A stretch of DNA of 64,000 bases from Paenibacillus anaericanus (GTDB lineage: Bacteria > Bacillota > Bacilli > Paenibacillales > Paenibacillaceae): contig NZ_RZNY01000009.1 in assembly GCF_003994475.1 (NCBI RefSeq), positions 59,872-123,871 on the forward strand, in the 5' to 3' direction. Of this stretch, positions 44,608 to 52,264 are shown piece by piece. The notes under the pieces were generated by a model that worked only from the letters and a program-made list of their open reading frames with translations, searched no databases and was not told the origin of the DNA. How positions within the stretch are numbered: position 1 is the stretch's first letter; the number at the start of each line of letters is the position of its first letter. Both the position numbers and the translations under genes were made by a program.

Positions 44608-44647
44608 ATAAGTAATTCCTCCTATTGTTATAGCTGATAAGCACGAA

Positions 44648-45607
44648 CTAAGCTTCATCCGCCAGTATTATTCTCATTTGTTCCATATCATTAGGAAGTG
44701 GAGCCTGAAACAGAAGAGGTTCCCCCGTAATCGGATGCCGAAACCCTAGCTCACAAGCGTGCAAGGCCTGACGGGGAATTAAATTATCTAATGTTAGTAC
44801 AGCCTCTCTCTCCAGAACATCCTTCGATTCCAGTTCAAGCATTCGATACATCTTATCGCCAATCAATGGGTGCCCTATTGAAGTCATGTGTACACGGATT
44901 TGATGAGTTCTTCCTGTACCCAATATGAGTTCTACTAGTGCTCCCCGCTTATAGCTGGCCATCGTTTTGTACCATGTTAGTGCCGGGTATCCTGTTTCGA
45001 TCACTATTCTCCGATGTGGTTCTGCTGGATCTCGGTCAATCGGGCCATCAATGGCACCTTCCTCTGGTTCCGGACAACCATGAACTAGTGCCACATACTT
45101 CTTCGTCACCTGACCTGCTATCAATTGCTCCGAGATATGTTGATGTACATAGGCGTTCTTGGCAATGGCAATAAGACCACTCGTGTCCTGATCCAAGCGA
45201 TGCACGGGGCGGAAGCGAAACATTTCGCCTTTTTCCTGCCAATAATAAACAATCCCATTAGCTAATGTCCCCGTGTAGTGTCCATTAGTCGGATGAACGA
45301 TGATACCAGGATCTTTATTTACGATCAACAAAGAGTAGTCTTCAAATACTATATTAAAAGGAATGGGCTGCGGTAAGATATCCTCCGAAATTTCTTTTTC
45401 TAACGAAATAGCGACAACATCCCCTGCATTCACGTTCACACTAATATGGACCCTTTCACCATTCAAGGTAATACCACGTTCCGTCAGCTTAATTCTGGAT
45501 AGTAGTTTACGGGACACTCCTAATCTCTTTTGCAATACGGTCTTGAGTAACATCCCATTATCCTGTTCTGTTACTTCATATGTTATCGGTTCGTAATAAG
45601 CTGTCAT
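44648..45607 (-). CDS. RluA-family pseudouridine synthase
   Basis: A 319-residue enzyme with an N-terminal S4-like domain (LGVSRKLLSRIKLTERGITL) and the catalytic block HRLDQDTSGLIAIAKN containing the nucleophile Asp. RTHQIRVHMTSIGHPLIGD follows, typical of RluA/RluD. It converts specific uridines in rRNA to pseudouridine. It begins 2 nt after the stop of the adenosyltransferase gene. Which rRNA sites it modifies is not predictable. Confidence 0.93.
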   Translation of the reverse strand: MTAYYEPITYEVTEQDNGMLLKTVLQKRLGVSRKLLSRIKLTERGITLNGERVHISVNVNAGDVVAISLEKEISEDILPQPIPFNIVFEDYSLLIVNKDPGIIVHPTNGHYTGTLANGIVYYWQEKGEMFRFRPVHRLDQDTSGLIAIAKNAYVHQHISEQLIAGQVTKKYVALVHGCPEPEEGAIDGPIDRDPAEPHRRIVIETGYPALTWYKTMASYKRGALVELILGTGRTHQIRVHMTSIGHPLIGDKMYRMLELESKDVLEREAVLTLDNLIPRQALHACELGFRHPITGEPLLFQAPLPNDMEQMRIILADEA

Positions 45608-45609
45608 AA

Positions 45610-46173
45610 TTAGTTACGGAACACCTTCCCGCTCCGCACGTATTCAATATCTTGAACTTCCATACGTGCATTTGCAGTTCTTGCAACCGCAAAGAAGAAA
45701 TCAGAAAGTCTATTTAAATATTTGAGCACTGCCGAGTTAATCTCCCTCTGTTGACTCAAAGTAACGGTTCTTCGCTCCGCGCGTCGACATACCGTCCTAC
45801 AAACATGCAAGATAGAAGCAAGCTGTGTACCACCAGGCAGAATGAACTTCGCAAGCGGTGGATTCTCCGCTTCATAACGATCAATCCATAACTCTAATCG
45901 TCCTACCAGCTCTTCACCTACTTTATAGGGTCCGTTTTTGACTTGTACATAGGCAAGATCAGATCCGCAGTCGAATAACTCCTGTTGTATCTGGAGTAGA
46001 TTCTCTCTCAGATCAGCAAAACCAACTGGATCGGTTAAACTCACCGCCTGGCCAACAAAACAATTCAACTCGTCGATCGTGCCATAAGCCTCAACTCGAT
46101 CATCATCTTTAAGTACTCTTCCTCCGATCACAGAGGTCTTTCCTTCGTCACCAGTTCGTGTATAAATTGACAC
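45610..46173 (-). CDS. Cob(I)yrinic acid a,c-diamide adenosyltransferase, PduO type
   Basis: 187 residues with the PduO/YvqK signatures YTRTGDEGKTSVIGG near the N-terminus and VCRRAERRTVTL plus LNRLSDFFFAVAR near the end. It transfers the adenosyl group of ATP to cobalamin to give coenzyme B12. It is coupled to the pseudouridine synthase gene without a gap. No other cobalamin genes are near, so it probably serves salvage. Confidence 0.93.
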   Translation of the reverse strand: MSIYTRTGDEGKTSVIGGRVLKDDDRVEAYGTIDELNCFVGQAVSLTDPVGFADLRENLLQIQQELFDCGSDLAYVQVKNGPYKVGEELVGRLELWIDRYEAENPPLAKFILPGGTQLASILHVCRTVCRRAERRTVTLSQQREINSAVLKYLNRLSDFFFAVARTANARMEVQDIEYVRSGKVFRN

Positions 46174-46350
46174 TGTAAATTCCCCCTATATTAAGAGTTT
46201 CTCTTATCATTATTTCGGTCAGAACTATTATTTGCACTATATTCTAGTTCAACTATACCATAAAAATCCCCCAAAGCAGGGATCATAGACGAGAATGAAG
46301 GTATCCAAATGACTCCACCTGCATCTAACAACGAAGATAAATCTTCATAC

Positions 46351-46397
46351 AAAAAGGGCTCCCTTGAAGAATCTCAACCGATCCCCATAAGAGCCCC
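46351..46397 (-). terminator. Terminator after the small membrane protein
   Basis: GGGCTC..GAGCCC stem with a large partly paired loop. T5 follows on the minus strand (46351-46355). Confidence 0.7.
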
Positions 46398-46432
46398 GAA
46401 ATATAAAATTCGTATTGACTTATCAATTTATG

Positions 46433-46705
46433 CTAAGTTCTGTGTTTCCTCTTATTTGTAATCCATCCTGCCACATAGGCTATGATTGCATATAATATTC
46501 CCCATAAAAACCACGCTTCTAAATTCACCTTAAATGAATTCCAATCAGTCGTAATATAAAGAAGGGGAAGTAGGAACCCAGCTAAAGGAGCAATTACTTG
46601 TTTCCATCTCAATTGAGCAAATACAATTCCCAGGATAATCGCAATTATCGGGCAAAAGATAAATACTAACTGAAATGGATCAGGACTTATAAAATGATAA
46701 ATCAA
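46433..46705 (-). CDS. Small membrane protein, DUF2651-like
   Basis: 90 residues with three predicted TM helices (about 12-30, 36-52, 65-84) and a basic C-terminus (NKRKHRT). The pattern resembles DUF2651 proteins of Bacillus (YbeF-like), which have no known function. It is 16 nt after the Spo0E-like gene, so they share a transcript. Family assignment is tentative. Confidence 0.65.
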   Translation of the reverse strand: MIYHFISPDPFQLVFIFCPIIAIILGIVFAQLRWKQVIAPLAGFLLPLLYITTDWNSFKVNLEAWFLWGILYAIIAYVAGWITNKRKHRT

Positions 46706-46721
46706 AATGCTACACCTGTCC

Positions 46722-46985
46722 TTATCTGTTCTTCCGGCTTCTCATAAATTCATTAATCTTCAAATCAAGCAAACTGCTGATTTCAATTACGATATCTGAA
46801 GTGAAGGATTTTTCCTGTGAAAAAAGTAGCTCCATTTTACTCCGAAGTAATTGAATTTCATCCTCTAGAGAAACAACTTGTGTTGAATTCACTTCGCAAT
46901 TATTATTACACCATTGTCCTGAATCATTACCTTCAGCAATATAACATCCCATATCAAATGGTAGATTGTAATCAACATAGCACAA
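46722..46985 (-). CDS. Spo0E-family aspartyl-phosphate phosphatase-like protein
   Basis: 87 residues. The C-terminal half forms the two-helix Spo0E fold (LEDEIQLLRSKMELLFSQEK) with an SxxLD core motif in ISSLLDLKINEF. Such proteins dephosphorylate Spo0A and delay sporulation. The N-terminal about 35 residues with four Cys are an unusual extension. The start is TTG with GGGAGG upstream; an ATG 33 nt later (46952) is an alternative that drops one Cys. Confidence 0.6.
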   Translation of the reverse strand: MCYVDYNLPFDMGCYIAEGNDSGQWCNNNCEVNSTQVVSLEDEIQLLRSKMELLFSQEKSFTSDIVIEISSLLDLKINEFMRSRKNR

Positions 46986-47032
46986 AGGTATTCCCTCCCT
47001 GAGAAACAGAATGTTGTCTCTTCCAAAATAAA

Positions 47033-47062
47033 ATTATATCATGTCCACGAGACATCGATCAA
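47033..47062 (-). promoter_or_regulatory. Extended -10 promoter of the Spo0E-like gene
   Basis: TTGATC, 18-nt spacer, TATAAT preceded by TGA (extended -10) on the minus strand, about 50 nt before the TTG start. Confidence 0.6.
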
Positions 47063-47115
47063 TTAAAAAATGAAAGAAATGTTAAATAGCTCCATCTCTC
47101 CGTTTGGAAACCTAC

Positions 47116-48327
47116 TTATCCTTGTTTTACCTTGTGAATAAACTGACCCATTCGATGAAGAGCCTCACTAAGCTGGCCCACACCAGTAGCATACGAGCAA
47201 CGTAAGAAGCCTTCTCCGCCTGCTCCAAATACATTACCTGGAACAGCTGCTACTTTACCTTCAACAAGAAGGCGCTGGGAGAACTCGTCAGAAGTCAGCC
47301 CCGTGCTTTGTATACTAGGGAAGGCATAAAATGCCCCCTCTGGTTCATGACAAGTCAAGCCTATATCCCGTAGTCCCTGAACAACCAATCTTCTACGTTG
47401 GTTATAGGATTCAACCATATGATCTTTCTCGCTTAACCCATTCTTCAAAGCTTCAAGTGCAGCCACTTGGCCCATTACTGGGGCACACATCACTGTATAT
47501 TGGTGAATTTTGAGCATGGCATAGATCAGTTCAGGATGACCACAAGCATATCCCATACGCCATCCGGTCATAGCGAACGCTTTAGAGAACCCATTTACTA
47601 AGATCGTTCGATCCTTCATACCTGGTAGGGAAGCAAAGCTAACGTGTTTTTGACCATATGTTAATTCGGAATAAATTTCGTCTGAAATAACGATCAAATC
47701 ATTCTTTTCCACCAACTTGGCAATAGGTAGCCAATCCTCGTAAGTCATGATCCCCCCTGTTGGATTATTGGGGTAATTCAATATCAGCACTTTCGATTTC
47801 GGTGTAATCTTCTCAGAAAGTTGTTCCGCCTTCAGTTTAAAACTGTTCTCTGCATTGGTCTCAATCTCAATAGGTACCCCGCCCCCAATGGAAGCGATCG
47901 GAGAATAGGAGATATAACAAGGCACTGGAATCAGAATTTCATCTCCTGGTTCGATCAGTGCCCGTAGCGCTAGGTCTATTGCTTCGCTACCTCCGACGGT
48001 AACGAGGATTTCATCCTTCGGATCGTATTTCACATCATAGCTGATGTACAAATACTCTGCAATTGCTTCCCGAAGTTCAGGCGTACCCGCATTTGAGGTA
48101 TAACTGGTATATCCTCTTTCAAGAGAATACACACAGGCTTCGCGCACATGCCATGGTGTAATGAAATCTGGCTCACCTACACCAAGTGTAATAATATCCT
48201 TGCTTCCACTAACTAGATCAAAGAACCGTCTTATGCCCGAAGGTTGGATTTCTCTAACGAGCGGAGCTAAATAAGAGGTCATAGAACGATCCGACAGTTC
48301 GGACGATTGCTGTGAATTTATACTCAT
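47116..48327 (-). CDS. alaT: Alanine-type class I aminotransferase (AlaT-like)
   Basis: 403 residues, fold type I PLP aminotransferase: LNYPNNPTGG, VISDEIYSELTYG, the PLP lysine in NGFSKAFAMTGWRMGYACG, and the C-terminal Arg in GGEGFLRCSYATG. Together with the Lrp-type regulator just upstream it matches the Bacillus alaR-alaT (yugG-yugH) pair, where AlaT makes alanine from pyruvate. The RBS AAAGGAAG precedes ATG 48327. Substrate is inferred from gene order. Confidence 0.82.
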   Translation of the reverse strand: MSINSQQSSELSDRSMTSYLAPLVREIQPSGIRRFFDLVSGSKDIITLGVGEPDFITPWHVREACVYSLERGYTSYTSNAGTPELREAIAEYLYISYDVKYDPKDEILVTVGGSEAIDLALRALIEPGDEILIPVPCYISYSPIASIGGGVPIEIETNAENSFKLKAEQLSEKITPKSKVLILNYPNNPTGGIMTYEDWLPIAKLVEKNDLIVISDEIYSELTYGQKHVSFASLPGMKDRTILVNGFSKAFAMTGWRMGYACGHPELIYAMLKIHQYTVMCAPVMGQVAALEALKNGLSEKDHMVESYNQRRRLVVQGLRDIGLTCHEPEGAFYAFPSIQSTGLTSDEFSQRLLVEGKVAAVPGNVFGAGGEGFLRCSYATGVGQLSEALHRMGQFIHKVKQG

Positions 48328-48340
48328 ACTATTACTTCCT

Positions 48341-48841
48341 TTACGGAGATATCAACAGACGGCGGTCTTCTTCAGGATCTTCGAAGATGATTCCGTCTTG
48401 TTTGTATTTTTTAAGAATAAAGTGCGTTTTCGTTGATAACACGGATTCCAATGGGGACAGTTTATCAGATACAAAACTAGCGACTTCTTTCAAGTTGCGC
48501 CCTTCCACTTCCACAAGTAGATCATAGGCACCTGACATGAGATAAACCGACATTACTTGTGGGAACAAATAAATTCGTTCCGCGATCGCTTCAAACCCAC
48601 GCCCACGCTCAGGAGTAATTTGTACCTCGATTAAAGCGGTCACCTTCTCATCATCCAATTTACTTGAATTGATAACCGTCGCGTACTTCACAATTACATG
48701 ATCTTCTTCTAACTCTTTGATAACCTCTGTCACTTCTTCTGTAGTTGCCCCAAGCAGGGTTGCAAGAAGAGAAGGATCCCTACGCGCATCCTCTTTCAAA
48801 AGATCCAGCACTTTCAGCTTCAATTCACTCAATTGTTTCAT
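48341..48841 (-). CDS. alaR: Lrp/AsnC-family regulator (AlaR-like)
   Basis: 166 residues: N-terminal HTH (RRDPSLLATLLGATTEEVTE) and a RAM ligand domain (VTALIEVQITPERGRGFEAI, VYLMSGAYDLLVEVEG). It is 13 nt before the aminotransferase and probably controls it, as AlaR does in Bacillus. The RBS (GGAGGA) precedes ATG 48841. Confidence 0.85.
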   Translation of the reverse strand: MKQLSELKLKVLDLLKEDARRDPSLLATLLGATTEEVTEVIKELEEDHVIVKYATVINSSKLDDEKVTALIEVQITPERGRGFEAIAERIYLFPQVMSVYLMSGAYDLLVEVEGRNLKEVASFVSDKLSPLESVLSTKTHFILKKYKQDGIIFEDPEEDRRLLISP

Positions 48842-48942
48842 GCTTCAATCCTCCAGCGCTGTTCCGATGACCTACACTTAGTTTATAGCCCTCGGAATCT
48901 AAATTTATTACTATTTTACATGAATTCAAGGTTGATGCAAAG

Positions 48943-48984
48943 AAAAACCGTCCGCTAGGGAGTGCATTCCCTAGAAACGGACGG
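48943..48984 (-). terminator. Terminator after the coat-protein genes
   Basis: CCGTCCG + CTAGGGA paired with TCCCTAG + CGGACGG with a small bulge. T5 follows on the minus strand. Confidence 0.88.
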
Positions 48985-49022
48985 TGATCATCAACAATTG
49001 ATTCATTCTACACCTAAAGGGG

Positions 49023-49400
49023 TTACATATAATTCGATTGCTGCGAAGAGACATTGGACTGAGGTTGATACGATGTATTCGTATTCGCTACTCTTTGTTG
49101 TACGAATTGTTGAGCTTTTTGTATCGTTTGTTGAGCTGATTGTAGCTGCTTGCTTACTTCTGTCCGTGGGGCCGGCGTAGGTGCGGTATACATATTGTTT
49201 TGTGACATGAGTTGATAAAGATCACCTTGGAGCTTCAAGGTACTGTTGGTCATCTCAGTGAATAGCTGACGGATACTTGGACAATTTGATTCAGTAGTTG
49301 CCGTTGTATATTCCCGAACCGAACGTTTTAAGTCACAAAGAATCGTATTAAGTAAATCCTCCAGTGGAAGTATATCCATATTTTGCAATTGTGAATTCAC
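49023..49400 (-). CDS. CotF-like spore coat protein
   Basis: 125 residues starting with GTG (RBS GGGAGG). The helical N-terminal half (EDLLNTILCDLKRSVREYTT) resembles the coat F domain. The C-terminal half is Gln/Asn/Ser-rich (QQTIQKAQQFVQQRV). It sits 52 nt after a second small coat-like gene, the usual paired arrangement. Expected in the spore coat; no experimental role known. Confidence 0.65.
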   Translation of the reverse strand: MNSQLQNMDILPLEDLLNTILCDLKRSVREYTTATTESNCPSIRQLFTEMTNSTLKLQGDLYQLMSQNNMYTAPTPAPRTEVSKQLQSAQQTIQKAQQFVQQRVANTNTSYQPQSNVSSQQSNYM

Positions 49401-49452
49401 AGTTTTTGTCCTCCCATATTTTTATTATTACCTGCAGTAATTGTCTTCTGAA

Positions 49453-49686
49453 TTAATGAGCTTGAGTCGGGGCTAAATGCTGATGTTGTTGTAAAGCATC
49501 AGTCAGTTTCGTCAAATGCTGTTCATGAGTACGGATATGCTCCGAAAGGGCTTGGCTAATCGTTGGATTGTGACAAACTACGGCTGCCGCTGCACATTGC
49601 TTAACCAGTAAATCTTCATTTGAAATGCAATCGGAGATGTAATCCAATTCTTTGTTTGAAATCGGCTGCATTTGCGATACGTTCAT
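49453..49686 (-). CDS. Small CotF-like spore coat-associated protein
   Basis: 77 residues from ATG 49686 (RBS AGGAGGG); the frame is open 30 nt further up. LDYISDCISNEDLLVKQCAA and a His/Gln-rich end (HEQHLTKLTDALQQHQHLAP) fit the helical hairpin of coat F-type proteins. It is probably co-transcribed with the next gene. Confidence 0.6.
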   Translation of the reverse strand: MNVSQMQPISNKELDYISDCISNEDLLVKQCAAAAVVCHNPTISQALSEHIRTHEQHLTKLTDALQQHQHLAPTQAH

Positions 49687-49847
49687 GGTTGTGTTCCCTC
49701 CTGATTTTAGTTGCACTCAGGCATATTATGTCCCGTAACTTGCCTGATATGTGTTTTAAGAAAAGTCATAATAATGAACACGACTTGTAGAACGTTATCT
49801 CATGGAGATAATGACTATATCCTGATAACCGATGGAGGGATAATGAT

Positions 49848-51071
49848 ATGAGGCTGCATAGTGGAATATATTTATGGCCGGAAACAGTGCCAAACCGACC
49901 TCAATATCCAGCACTATCCGAAGATATTTCCTGCGACTGCCTGATTGTTGGCGGAGGTATAGGAGGCGCACTTTGTGCAAATTTACTCTCTAAAAAGGGT
50001 GTAAAGACTGTACTGATAGATAAGCGAGAGATAGCCAGCGGGAGTACTTTAACTAATACTGGCTTATTGCAATATTCCAGTGATAAAACACTGTCTTCCT
50101 TTATACAAACTTTCGGTGAGGAAACCGCCGTTCATTTCTATAGACTATCCCAAAGGGCGCTGGTCAAGCTTCAGGAGATCAGTTCACAATTTGAACCTAA
50201 TGCACGACTCATTCCACGAAGCAGCTTATATTTAGCAAGCACCTTAGATGATGTCGACGTGCTCCGCGAAGAGTTTGAAACGCAGCGACGATTTCAATTC
50301 CCTGCAGAATGGTGGGATGAAGAAATGATACGCGAGCGATTCCCCTTTACAAGACCAGCAGCTATCTATACATATGGTGATGCAGAGGTTAACCCATTAA
50401 TGCTGGTTCATGAATTAATTCAGGAGGCTTCATCCAACGGAGTTCGAGTTTACGAGCACAGTAACGTAAATGGATTCCAATTTCATGAAAATGATGTGAA
50501 GTGCCGATCAGGTAAGTGGGAAATCACAGCAAAGCACATCATTTTTGCAACAGGTTACGAAACCCAACAATTCAAAAAAGATCAAGGAGCTAACTTAACG
50601 AGTTCTTATGTAACAGTGACCGAACCAGTGCAAGATTTCAACGATTGGTATCAACGTTGCCTCATTTGGGAGACCGCAAGACCCTATTCATATTTGAGAA
50701 CAACTCCAGATGGTCGGATTATATCCGGAGGACTCGATGAACATTTACCTGGGGGAGTGCTGGAAGATAACCGTTATATCCATCAGAGTAAAAAGCTTTT
50801 AAACGTCATTCACACCATGTTTCCGCGCAAAGCTGCTCTGAAATCGGAATATGCTTGGGGAGCGGTGTTTGGAGGAACACGTGATGGCCTGCCCTACATT
50901 GGACCCCATCCAGACTATCCTCATTGTTATTTTCTAGAGGGATATGGGGGAAATGGAACCGTGTGCAGTATGATCGCCGCCGAGATGATCACAGATGTGT
51001 TAACCGGTATCCATCGGCCTGATATGGAGATATTCTCCTTAATACGAACATCTAAACCTAACCGAAGATGA
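49848..51071 (+). CDS. FAD-dependent oxidoreductase, DAO family
   Basis: 407 residues. The FAD-binding Rossmann motif is near residue 30-50 (CLIVGGGIGGALCANLL, then KTVLIDKREIASGSTLTNTG). Late motifs are SEYAWGAVFGGTRDGLPYIG and the C-terminal GYGGNGTVCSMIAAE, as in glycine/D-amino-acid oxidase and GlpO relatives. The substrate is unknown. It is the only plus-strand gene here, convergent with the zinc-ribbon gene across a terminator. Confidence 0.88.
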   Translation: MRLHSGIYLWPETVPNRPQYPALSEDISCDCLIVGGGIGGALCANLLSKKGVKTVLIDKREIASGSTLTNTGLLQYSSDKTLSSFIQTFGEETAVHFYRLSQRALVKLQEISSQFEPNARLIPRSSLYLASTLDDVDVLREEFETQRRFQFPAEWWDEEMIRERFPFTRPAAIYTYGDAEVNPLMLVHELIQEASSNGVRVYEHSNVNGFQFHENDVKCRSGKWEITAKHIIFATGYETQQFKKDQGANLTSSYVTVTEPVQDFNDWYQRCLIWETARPYSYLRTTPDGRIISGGLDEHLPGGVLEDNRYIHQSKKLLNVIHTMFPRKAALKSEYAWGAVFGGTRDGLPYIGPHPDYPHCYFLEGYGGNGTVCSMIAAEMITDVLTGIHRPDMEIFSLIRTSKPNRR

Positions 51072-51091
51072 TCCAAAATATCGTAGAATAA

Positions 51092-51137
51092 GACAAATGG
51101 CAGGACTAAGGATCACTCCCTTGTCCTGCCATTTGTC
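51092..51137. terminator. Bidirectional hairpin
   Basis: Perfect 15-bp stem GACAAATGGCAGGAC with its complement, between convergent genes. T tracts are weak, so termination may be partial. Confidence 0.65.
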
Positions 51138-51167
51138 ACCCAATAAATTGATAAATTAACAGAGTTA

Positions 51168-51698
51168 TTACTTGTCGTTTTCTCCACTAATCGTCTGAAT
51201 CAAAGCATTTCTATCTTCTTCCGAGAGGAAACGACTAACATGGAAACAGGCTGAACAAACATATACATTCAGTTTTGCGTTGTCCAGTACTAAAGGATTT
51301 TTCAGCCCTTCTGGTACAACTCCTTCGAAGTCACCATGTGCAAGGGATTGCTTACCTGTGAATAACATGTATTCCCTGCAATGCGGGCACTCTGGAACTT
51401 CATCTTGTCCATTTAGCAATGTCTCAACACCAGATTCATAAACAAGTGGATTTCTGCCACCCGCTGCAAAAACATCCAAGCGGCGGCTAGACTCCAACTG
51501 TTCCTCATTCTCCTCTTCCCAGAATGGTTGTCCTCCTTTGTTACCTTCTTCTTCATCCTCTATGTCAGAATCAAGATCAATATTCAAAGTGCGATATCCT
51601 TTTAATTCATTGTGGCAATAAGGACATTCTTCCTCAGGACCTAGTTCCTCATCCCATACAATTTCCGTCTGACACCATGGGCAAATCGTTGTTTCCAT
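51168..51698 (-). CDS. Zinc-ribbon protein of unknown function
   Basis: 176 residues from ATG 51698 (AAGGATGG upstream); an ATG 9 nt earlier has no room for an RBS. Two CxxC pairs at the start (CPWCQTE, CPYCHNE) form a zinc ribbon. A very acidic middle follows, then a second pair set (CPHCREYML and YVCSACFH). The C-terminal part (GLKNPLVLDNAKLNVYVCSA) looks like a folded domain. I do not recognise the family. It is the last gene of the mutS2-DUF350 run. Confidence 0.7.
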   Translation of the reverse strand: METTICPWCQTEIVWDEELGPEEECPYCHNELKGYRTLNIDLDSDIEDEEEGNKGGQPFWEEENEEQLESSRRLDVFAAGGRNPLVYESGVETLLNGQDEVPECPHCREYMLFTGKQSLAHGDFEGVVPEGLKNPLVLDNAKLNVYVCSACFHVSRFLSEEDRNALIQTISGENDK

Positions 51699-51724
51699 GC
51701 AGTCCATCCTTTCCATAACTTAAT

Positions 51725-51817
51725 TTAAGCGTTCCAAAGATAATAGATGCCCGCAGCCATGAAAAGCACAGCAGCTACGAACAAAATTCTTGCTAAATTC
51801 CGCATAAAATTCTTCAA
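51725..51817 (-). CDS. 30-residue single-pass membrane peptide
   Basis: TTG 51817 with RBS GGGGGAG encodes 30 residues: a basic start (KNFMRNLARI), one TM (LFVAAVLFMAAGIYYLW), then NA and TAA 51725-51727. It lies 12 nt after the DUF350 gene and 26 nt before the zinc-ribbon gene, so it is within the operon. It is too short for most gene finders. Existence rests on the RBS, the TM and the tight spacing. Confidence 0.6.
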   Translation of the reverse strand: MKNFMRNLARILFVAAVLFMAAGIYYLWNA

Positions 51818-51829
51818 ACTATACTCCCC

Positions 51830-52243
51830 CTAACCTATACAAGCTCCAATTAGATACGATACCGATATCGAAACGGTCATGGCAATAAATCCAACCGCCA
51901 CATTACCGGCAGCAATTTCTTTATCGACTTGAAAAACCGATGTTAAAAATTGAAACAATACATAGGCTACAAAGAGCATTCCAATGCCTAGAGAAGACCA
52001 AAGTATGAAATCATAGATCGACGACTCATTAGCCACACTACGAATAATATGACTAATCCCGAATATCTTCCCACCCGTAGCAAGTGACACGGCTAGATTC
52101 CCACGTTTAATCTCTTGCCAGCAACTATATCTCGTTACAAGTTCAAAGAAGGAAAGAAACACGACTAATTCCATAACTGCTACAGAAAGATAACCGACCA
52201 CAAACCCAAATGGCTGTTCAAGCAGTGGATCAATGTTTCCCAC
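51830..52243 (-). CDS. DUF350 membrane protein
   Basis: 137 residues with four TM helices. The two internally similar halves carry the DUF350 signature: KRGNLAVSLATGGKIFGISH and IAAGNVAVGFIAMTVSISVS. In B. subtilis the homolog YshE also follows mutS2. Function is unknown. It lies 21 nt after the mutS2 stop and is probably co-transcribed. Confidence 0.85.
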   Translation of the reverse strand: MGNIDPLLEQPFGFVVGYLSVAVMELVVFLSFFELVTRYSCWQEIKRGNLAVSLATGGKIFGISHIIRSVANESSIYDFILWSSLGIGMLFVAYVLFQFLTSVFQVDKEIAAGNVAVGFIAMTVSISVSYLIGACIG

Positions 52244-52264
52244 GGTCTCCCCTCTTCTCCCCTG

